Below, one piece after another: positions 20,275 to 25,731 of a stretch of 25,731 bases of DNA. Origin of the DNA: a virus. The stretch covers positions 1 to 25,731 of IMG/VR virus record IMGVR_UViG_3300044823_000318; one strand, given 5' to 3'. Each line of letters begins with the position of its first letter. The stretch's first letter is position 1. A program made the translations under genes and the position numbers. The notes under the pieces are model-generated. The model worked only from the letters and a program-made list of their open reading frames with translations. It did not search any database and was not told the origin of the DNA.

Positions 20275-23200
20275 TTATTCAATAGTAAGTGATGATATAC
20301 CTTCTTCATCCAATTGAACATTAATCAGGTAATCTGGATTAATTTCTTCTTTAGGTTCAATAACCAGAACCTTTCTCATTCCTGCTTTTATTAGCTGAAG
20401 TATTTCAATAAATTCTTCAACACTGATGTTAATCAATTTACCCATTACTTCATCAAGTAAGAATATTGTTGGTTTTGCTTTTACATTAATTTGATTCAAT
20501 GCAAACTTCATTACCACGCTGGAGAATGTTCTTTCTTTACCAGATGTACTAATACAATCAACGATAGCAGTTGGTCTGTTATTATATACCAGTTTGGGAC
20601 GCAAATCTTCCTGATCAAGCCAAACCTTAAATGGTGCAACAGATAATATATCCTGCAAAGTTATGTTGATCTTTGGTAATATATAATTTGCAAGCATCTG
20701 TCTTGGTATGCCATCTCTGTGTACACATTTTTTATATAGACCCATAACAGTATCTTGATATTCCTGTGCTTTAAATGTAACAACTAATAATTCATTGTTC
20801 TTAATCTTTATCTGTTTTTCACCAACACTTGTTTTTTTAATTAAAACATTTTCTCTTTTTTCAGTTTCTTCACCTTCTAGTTCAGTCAATTTTAACTTAG
20901 CTGCTGTAATACCTTTTTCAATCTTCTGATTTTCTACAATTTGTTTCAAACTATTGTCGTAATTATCAATCTTTTGCTGAAGTAATGTGATTTTAAGTTC
21001 TTCATTCTGAATCTTTGTTGGTATTTGATCTAATTCTGTTTGAAGTTCTTTACGTTTTTCAACATCATTCTTTTCATTCGTAAGTGTACCAATTTTTTTA
21101 AGTGTTTCTTCCATTTCAAGAGAAGCAAGACGAATTTCTTCATTAATTTTTGCAATTGTTTTGTCTTCATCAATAATATTAAGTTCATGTACCACTTTAT
21201 CTAAATGTTCTTTCGTATTAATCTTTTCAGCAAGAGGAAACATTTGATCTTCTTTCAGTTTAACTGTTTTGAAAATGTGATCAATATGTTCTTGTTTATT
21301 AATTACCTGTCCGCACTGACTACAAATTTTACTATTTTTTAGATCAACAATTTCTTTTTTTAATTTAGCACCCTCTTCTTTTAATCTAAAAATATCACCA
21401 TTAATAATTTCAATTGCATGATCTTCGATTGTTTTTGTTTGTTCATGGGTTTTAATAAGCATTTTTTGCTGATATTCATTTGTTTTATGAGCATCTTTCT
21501 TTTCGATAAACATTTTTAGTTTTTCAGCATCATATGTTTCTTTCAATGGGACGATACTTTGCTCTATAACCGCTTTTCGTGCGTTTAGCTTATTGATCTC
21601 TTTGTTGTGAATACCAATAGTCTCTTTTGTACTATCTACGTCCAGAGTGTAAATTTCGGGGTCTATTTTAAATAATTTCTTTGTAAGGTCTTCAACATAT
21701 TTTCTACCTTTAGCAATTCTTTCCTGAACATCTGGTAATTTAATCGTTTCAATTTCTTTTATTTCAGTTTCAAGTGTTTCAATTTCATGTCCTAATATTT
21801 GGTTTTGAAGTGTGATACCATCAATATCACAAAATACTCTAAGTTTTTCATTAACTCTCTTCTCATATATTTTATAACCAGTCAATTTTTTATCAAAAAT
21901 ATCCAGTCCACTATCAAATAAAAGTGAATCGATAAATACTGCCATATCATTAGATAATATTCTATTAAGAGTGTCAGATGTCGTCATAACAATACGCATA
22001 AAATTATCATAAGTACCTATGATGCTTTCTATCTTCTTCTGTGTGAGTTTTCTACGATCTTCATCAAGTTTCTCTAATGAAGTATTGTCATTCATTTCTT
22101 CATCAGGATTATTAAGCAGATAATAATTCAATGTAGTTGGAGCACCGATAATATCACCTGATTTAGATTTTTTAATTTCAGTTTTTTTCTTAATACCATA
22201 ATATTCACCATTAGCTTCGATTACAATATAACCTTCGCAATAATCAGCATTGTTTCTGTTATTAACAAAACGTGAATCACCGTATAACTTACGACTTTCT
22301 GTTTCCAGTGTTTTGCCAAAAAGAATGTATGATATGAGTTTCATTATGGTTGTTTTTCCAGCAGTATTTTCTCCAGTAATCTGAAATAAACCATCCATAT
22401 TTCTCCAATCGATTTCTAATTCAGCATATGACATGAAATTCTTACCACCAAACTTAATTACATTCCATTCAATAGTTTGATCTTCAGTAGTGTCAATTAA
22501 TCCAAGTATTTCTTCATCAAGTGTAATTATATCTTCAATTAGTTGTGAATCAGTACCAATTTTTGCAAGATATTCTCTAAATATTTCATGCTGAACATCT
22601 TTATCTGTGATATTCTGCAAAGTAATATTTTCATTTATATCAATTTTTTCATTTTCAAGAAATTCATTCTTATGTGAAATAATTATATCATTATATTTGC
22701 TTTTAATATATTCAGCCAGTTTTCTTTCATTTTCTTTAATTCTTGTTTGTGGTAATGTACCCCAGATAAACCTGACCTTCATATATTTTGTTGGATTCGG
22801 GATTTCAAAATCCAAATCATTAAAATCTGTATATTGTGTAATTCGAATGTTTTTAAATGAATGTTCATTTTCAATTGGGATTTCTTGAACTGTTTTTGTA
22901 TTAAGATGCCATAAAAGATAGCCGTGAAACGCATCATCTCCCTCTGTAATATCTTGAGAAATTAATGACCCACAAAATGCTTTAGTTTTATTTTTATCAA
23001 GATATTGTTGTTTATGAATGTGAGCAAAAAATGATAAATCACCTTTAAAATCACCTATTTTATAAAATGATTTACTTTTCATTTCAAAACCAGTTGTGGA
23101 TTTGCAACCATTTACCGATTCATGAAATAGATCAATGTATGTTTTATTTGGGTCTTTTTCTATAAGAAATTTTTTACCCTCTTTTGTTTTCCAAACATTA

Positions 23201-23601
23201 TTTAGTTCGCCATAATGCCAAACCGCCCATACAACATTATCATCATTATAAAAACCAGTTTTATCGTAATAAATAACATTAGGATTATTTAATGTCTTTA
23301 CAATTGCTTTAACGGAATCAACTCTTTTGGAATTAGATTTTTGCATGTCATGGTTTCCACGTGTTATTCTTACTGGTGCAATTTTACTCAGTTCATTGAG
23401 TAAATTATGTGCCATAATTAATTGTTCTGATTGAAGATTTAAATTATCATGAACAAAGTCTCCAACAATTACAATTCTGTTAGGTTTTTTTTCTTTTAAT
23501 GATTCTATAAGATTTTTAAATACTTTTTCATATTCTTCGTTACGTGTTGGTATTTTACGAATGTGAATATCACCAGTGTGGGCAATTGTTTGTATATTCA
23601 T
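20275..23601 (-). CDS. Fused Mre11-Rad50 (SbcD-SbcC; T4 gp47-gp46 type) nuclease-ATPase
   Basis: One 1108-residue chain carries both halves of the double-strand-break repair complex. Residues 1-330 are the Mre11/SbcD phosphodiesterase: GDIHI (D11, H13), VIVGDFVHD (D48), TRGNHD (N83, H84, D85), FFAHIH (H194, H196). Residues 380-1108 are the Rad50/SbcC ATPase: Walker A GENTAGKTT at 410-418, long coiled-coil arms, a zinc hook CSQCG at C760 and C763, a signature-like TSGKER at 1019-1024, and Walker B TIFLLDE with D1050-E1051. Every motif is present. In T4 and in bacteria these are separate genes (47/46, sbcD/sbcC). It should process ends for recombination-dependent replication. It starts 5 bases after the zinc-ribbon nuclease and is probably transcribed with it from the host-type promoter at 24555. 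Confidence 0.93.
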   Translation of the reverse strand: MNIQTIAHTGDIHIRKIPTRNEEYEKVFKNLIESLKEKKPNRIVIVGDFVHDNLNLQSEQLIMAHNLLNELSKIAPVRITRGNHDMQKSNSKRVDSVKAIVKTLNNPNVIYYDKTGFYNDDNVVWAVWHYGELNNVWKTKEGKKFLIEKDPNKTYIDLFHESVNGCKSTTGFEMKSKSFYKIGDFKGDLSFFAHIHKQQYLDKNKTKAFCGSLISQDITEGDDAFHGYLLWHLNTKTVQEIPIENEHSFKNIRITQYTDFNDLDFEIPNPTKYMKVRFIWGTLPQTRIKENERKLAEYIKSKYNDIIISHKNEFLENEKIDINENITLQNITDKDVQHEIFREYLAKIGTDSQLIEDIITLDEEILGLIDTTEDQTIEWNVIKFGGKNFMSYAELEIDWRNMDGLFQITGENTAGKTTIMKLISYILFGKTLETESRKLYGDSRFVNNRNNADYCEGYIVIEANGEYYGIKKKTEIKKSKSGDIIGAPTTLNYYLLNNPDEEMNDNTSLEKLDEDRRKLTQKKIESIIGTYDNFMRIVMTTSDTLNRILSNDMAVFIDSLLFDSGLDIFDKKLTGYKIYEKRVNEKLRVFCDIDGITLQNQILGHEIETLETEIKEIETIKLPDVQERIAKGRKYVEDLTKKLFKIDPEIYTLDVDSTKETIGIHNKEINKLNARKAVIEQSIVPLKETYDAEKLKMFIEKKDAHKTNEYQQKMLIKTHEQTKTIEDHAIEIINGDIFRLKEEGAKLKKEIVDLKNSKICSQCGQVINKQEHIDHIFKTVKLKEDQMFPLAEKINTKEHLDKVVHELNIIDEDKTIAKINEEIRLASLEMEETLKKIGTLTNEKNDVEKRKELQTELDQIPTKIQNEELKITLLQQKIDNYDNSLKQIVENQKIEKGITAAKLKLTELEGEETEKRENVLIKKTSVGEKQIKIKNNELLVVTFKAQEYQDTVMGLYKKCVHRDGIPRQMLANYILPKINITLQDILSVAPFKVWLDQEDLRPKLVYNNRPTAIVDCISTSGKERTFSSVVMKFALNQINVKAKPTIFLLDEVMGKLINISVEEFIEILQLIKAGMRKVLVIEPKEEINPDYLINVQLDEEGISSLTIE

Positions 23602-23606
23602 ATATT

Positions 23607-24539
23607 TTATAAATTTAAATTATTAATTAAAATCTTTTCAACATTTTTCATTATATATGAAATTCTAATTAATTTAATGTTTTGATTTTTAGCATAATCA
23701 TTTTTTAAATCATCATTATGTTTTAACATTTTAAACGCTAATTCAGCTCTTTCGTCTGAAATACCGTGAAAATTAATTGGCTTTTCATGTTGTATACCAT
23801 CATATTCAATAAGTATGTTGTGTTCAGGTAAATAAAAATCAAAGGGTAAAGATATTTTATTCTTACAGTTTTTGAATATTTTTTCTTGAACAAATTTAAT
23901 ATTATTTAATTTTAAAATGTTACCAATTTTTATTTCTCCTTTTGATGAGGTACAAATAGGACAGCCTTTACCACATAAATGATTGCGTGGTAATTGTTTA
24001 AAAATTCCATGTTTTTTACAAATAATTTTTATTTTAGTTTTTGCATTAACATAATTTACTAATTTATAATTATATAAATAATTATGTATAATATTTGCAT
24101 TTTTATTAAATTCATTACTTGTAAATCTATATTTTTTCACACATTTCGAACAACCACTACCACTTAAATGAGATTGGGGTATTTGTTCAAATATACCATG
24201 AATTGGACAAATAATTTTTATTTTAGTTTTTGTATCAATATAACTAACCAACGAATAATCATATTTATTATTATGAATTTTATTTGCTTTATTTATGAAA
24301 TTATTAGTTGTTAAAAAATGATGTTGTCTGTTAATTTCAATACCACAGATAGGACAGCCACGATTATGAACATGATTATCTGGTGTTTGTTTAAAAACTC
24401 CATGTACAGGACACAATATTTTTATTTTAGTTTTATTATTAATATATTCGGCTAATATATAGTCATATTTATCATCATGAACATTATTTGCTTTTTTAAT
24501 AAAATCCGATAAATGGGCAATACGACTAATTTTATTCAT
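23607..24539 (-). CDS. Zinc-ribbon / PD-(D/E)XK homing endonuclease
   Basis: The 310-residue protein has three tandem zinc-ribbon-like units of about 65 residues, each with C-x2-HG-x-F-x-Q-x-P-x3-H-x4-GC-x2-C (CPVHGVFKQTPDNH, CPIHGIFEQIPQSH, CKKHGIFKQLPRNH), interleaved with a YDY-LV-YINxKTKIKI strand pattern. The C-terminal 110 residues are a Vsr-like PD-(D/E)XK nuclease: GEIKIGNIL, LPFDFYLPEHNILIEYDGIQH with the Asp and Glu in the expected place, and QNIKLIRISY. The ribbon units are the same type as in the GIY-YIG protein at 3873. It lies between the sigma factor and SbcDC genes and has its own host-type promoter, so it may also transcribe SbcDC. Confidence 0.88.
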   Translation of the reverse strand: MNKISRIAHLSDFIKKANNVHDDKYDYILAEYINNKTKIKILCPVHGVFKQTPDNHVHNRGCPICGIEINRQHHFLTTNNFINKANKIHNNKYDYSLVSYIDTKTKIKIICPIHGIFEQIPQSHLSGSGCSKCVKKYRFTSNEFNKNANIIHNYLYNYKLVNYVNAKTKIKIICKKHGIFKQLPRNHLCGKGCPICTSSKGEIKIGNILKLNNIKFVQEKIFKNCKNKISLPFDFYLPEHNILIEYDGIQHEKPINFHGISDERAELAFKMLKHNDDLKNDYAKNQNIKLIRISYIMKNVEKILINNLNL

Positions 24540-24554
24540 TAATAAAAATTTTCA

Positions 24555-24585
24555 CAAATATATCAAAACATACATTCAAAAGCAA
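24555..24585 (-). promoter_or_regulatory. Host-type (Bacteroidetes) promoter
   Basis: On the minus strand TTG (24585-24583), 20 bases, TATATTTG (24562-24555), 15 bases before ATG 24539. It is the only promoter seen ahead of the zinc-ribbon nuclease and SbcDC genes. Confidence 0.7.
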
Positions 24586-24615
24586 GGGTTTTTTAAAATT
24601 ATCAGGATGACAGTC

Positions 24616-25281
24616 TTATTCTAATATATCTGCGTTTTGTTTTTTTAATTTGGTCTTAATGTAATTTATTCGATTACTAACAGTACTGCTGGTAAGATTG
24701 AATTCTTTACCGATTTCACAATGACTATATCCTTGTATATATTTCATATTTAATAAGCTATAATCAACTGGAGATATTTGCGATGATAAATAAGATACAG
24801 TATTACAATTTTCAAATTCTGTATTATTACAAACAGTAAACGAACAACTATTTGATAACGGATTGTCATTATTTGCACTTAATGAAATACCATTACCAGC
24901 TACCCAAGCAGTTGGTTCTCCATTAAATCTTAAATTTTGAGCACCATTATCACTGATGCTTATACCGGAATTATTAAACGTTAATGTAAATGAAGTTGAA
25001 TTTTTTCTCCATGTATCAGTTATAAAATGTTTTGTAATAACCAATACCCATGTTTTAACACTGCCTTTTTCTGAATCAATTGATTTAAGATTTTCAAAAA
25101 CTTTAATCAATATTTCTGATACATAATCATCAACGTCTTCTGGTTTTTGTTTGGGAAAATTACTTCGTATATAATCATTAACTATTTTTTGATATTTTTT
25201 AAAAAATATTTTTTCTGCCTGATGATTTCCATTCACAATGTTTTGAATTAAAATCACGTCTTCCGTATCCTTTCCTATCAT
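24616..25281 (-). CDS. Phage-encoded ECF-type sigma factor
   Basis: The 221-residue protein has the two domains of group 4 sigma-70 factors. Sigma-2 spans about residues 12-92 (EKIFFKKYQKIVNDYI, DVDDYVSEILIKVFENL, GSVKTWVLVITKHFITDTWRK), the part that binds core polymerase and the -10 region. Sigma-4 spans about 165-215 (LSSQISPVDYSLLNMKYI, YSHCEIGKEFNLTSSTVSNRI), with a clear helix-turn-helix. The linker is long, about 70 residues, and rich in Asn/Ser/Thr/Gly with three cysteines (NSCSFTVCNN, FENCN), unlike ordinary ECF linkers. By analogy with T4 gp55 it may direct late transcription; the class 3 box found throughout this window is the natural candidate target. A near-match (AATATTTATA) lies before its own start, hinting at autoregulation. 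Confidence 0.88.
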   Translation of the reverse strand: MIGKDTEDVILIQNIVNGNHQAEKIFFKKYQKIVNDYIRSNFPKQKPEDVDDYVSEILIKVFENLKSIDSEKGSVKTWVLVITKHFITDTWRKNSTSFTLTFNNSGISISDNGAQNLRFNGEPTAWVAGNGISLSANNDNPLSNSCSFTVCNNTEFENCNTVSYLSSQISPVDYSLLNMKYIQGYSHCEIGKEFNLTSSTVSNRINYIKTKLKKQNADILE

Positions 25282-25287
25282 AAATCA

Positions 25288-25297
25288 TATAAATATT
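25288..25297 (-). promoter_or_regulatory. Class 3-like box, variant AATATTTATA
   Basis: One mismatch from AGTATTTATA, only 6 bases before ATG 25281 of the sigma gene and 8 bases from a terminator hairpin upstream. Spacing is shorter than at other units. Confidence 0.4.
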
Positions 25298-25305
25298 TTA
25301 TACAT

Positions 25306-25347
25306 AAGAAATTTGCATCAAAACAAAGGCTTTAATGCAAATTTCTT
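25306..25347 (-). terminator. Intergenic 13-bp hairpin, probable terminator of the 25361 gene
   Basis: AAGAAATTTGCAT (25306-25318) and ATGCAAATTTCTT (25335-25347) are perfect inverted repeats with a 16-base loop. On the minus strand it begins 13 bases after the stop of the upstream gene. The T-tract after it is poor on the minus strand. Confidence 0.6.
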
Positions 25348-25360
25348 GTTTATTTTTTAA

Positions 25361-25731
25361 TTAAAACCTTTTATACTCGTCCAAAAACGGAAAGAATCTA
25401 ATTAATCTGTTCAAAAATGCTGCAGGATAAATAATTAAATTATTTCCTAATGAAAGATATTGTGCCTGAATTTCATTAAATAATTCAATGACCTTTGTTT
25501 GTAGTTGTCCATCAGAATTACTGGTATTTAACGTAACACCATTTTTTAATTCCTGAAATGCTTCAAAAATTCTTGAATAATCATTTTTAGCAAGTGTTGC
25601 TTCACTTTTTAATCTTTCGTTTTCTTCAGATAATTTTGATGCTTGTTCTTCAAGCCAATTAACATCTTTTGAATCTGGTTCTGGTGTTATTTCAAGAATC
25701 TCTTCCTTCTTTTCTTCAGTTTTTAGTGTCA
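25361..25731 (-). CDS. Coiled-coil protein, 5' end cut by window edge
   Basis: An open frame enters from the window edge and stops at TAA 25363-25361, leaving the C-terminal 123 residues. The visible part has an acidic stretch (TEEKKEEILEITPEPDSKD), a coiled coil (WLEEQASKLSEENERLKSEA), a further helical region (TKVIELFNEIQAQYLSLG) and an aromatic, basic end (FLNRLIRFFPFLDEYKRF). No family recognised. A long coiled coil with a compact hydrophobic tip would suit a structural or scaffold protein. A 13-bp hairpin follows its stop. Confidence 0.75.
   Translation of the reverse strand, partial: TLKTEEKKEEILEITPEPDSKDVNWLEEQASKLSEENERLKSEATLAKNDYSRIFEAFQELKNGVTLNTSNSDGQLQTKVIELFNEIQAQYLSLGNNLIIYPAAFLNRLIRFFPFLDEYKRF

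Noticed and set aside
24000-24540. Repeated DNA that could suggest a CRISPR or direct-repeat array
   Set aside because: The repetition comes from coding of zinc-ribbon units at about 65-residue spacing with diverged sequence; there are no uniform repeats and spacers.
1-25731. tRNA genes, insertion sequences or an integrase
   Set aside because: No cloverleaf with TTCRA-type arm, no transposase or recombinase motif and no terminal inverted repeats were recognised.

Overview
The window looks like part of a large, strongly AT-rich, lytic tailed-phage genome (T4-like in gene content) infecting a Bacteroidetes/Flavobacteria-type host. The host inference rests on promoters of the Bacteroidetes primary-sigma form TT(T)G-N19/20-TAnnTTTG and on the lack of clear Shine-Dalgarno sequences. 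The phage inference rests on genes packed tail to head, many small unknown proteins, peptidoglycan hydrolases, dCMP deaminase, a gp46/gp47-like recombination nuclease, a phage-borne sigma factor, and about six freestanding homing-endonuclease-like genes in under 26 kb.

Layout. Bases 1-723 (minus) hold a HAD-fold protein cut by the window edge and a small unknown protein. Bases 724-885 are a divergent promoter region. Bases 886-8469 (plus) are accessory or early-type genes: GIY-YIG nuclease, HD-type alarmone-hydrolase-like protein, second HAD protein, HNH protein, DEDDh exonuclease, zinc-ribbon GIY-YIG nuclease, a secreted protein, a GNAT-like protein, a lytic transglycosylase and several unknowns. 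Transcription converges near 8480. Bases 8490-25731 (minus) carry a degenerate PolB-type exonuclease fold with a frameshift, small and membrane proteins, a GH25 lysozyme, a 1071-residue disordered probable structural protein, an HNH endonuclease, a spanin-like membrane protein, a degenerate amidase, dCMP deaminase, a repeat-bearing GIY-YIG nuclease, a fused Mre11-Rad50 (SbcD-SbcC) protein, a zinc-ribbon PD-(D/E)XK nuclease, an ECF-type sigma factor and a partial coiled-coil protein.

Regulation is the most informative part. Three signal classes can be read. (1) Host-type promoters (837, 6231, and minus-strand 781, 9349, 24555). (2) A previously unfamiliar 32-bp element, TTTGTAACCTTTT-N9-TTACGTATAA, present three times with identical spacing, in front of the two HAD units and the secreted protein. 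(3) A single-box element AGTATTTATA lying mostly 8-19 bases before the start codon of the first gene of nearly every minus-strand unit and two plus-strand units, and absent inside operons. Class 3 behaves like a late promoter, and the phage sigma factor is an obvious candidate to read it. Hairpin terminators often sit just upstream of class 3 boxes, which splits the late region into short units.

Functionally the early-type genes could modify host physiology (alarmone hydrolysis, acetyl transfer, secreted protein), the SbcDC fusion and dCMP deaminase serve DNA metabolism, and the class 3 units supply lysis and probable virion proteins. Two proteins in the minus-strand block (8490-9316 and 18095-18700) keep an enzyme fold but have lost the catalytic residues. 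No tRNA, CRISPR array or insertion sequence was seen, and no gene-free stretch exceeds 300 bases.
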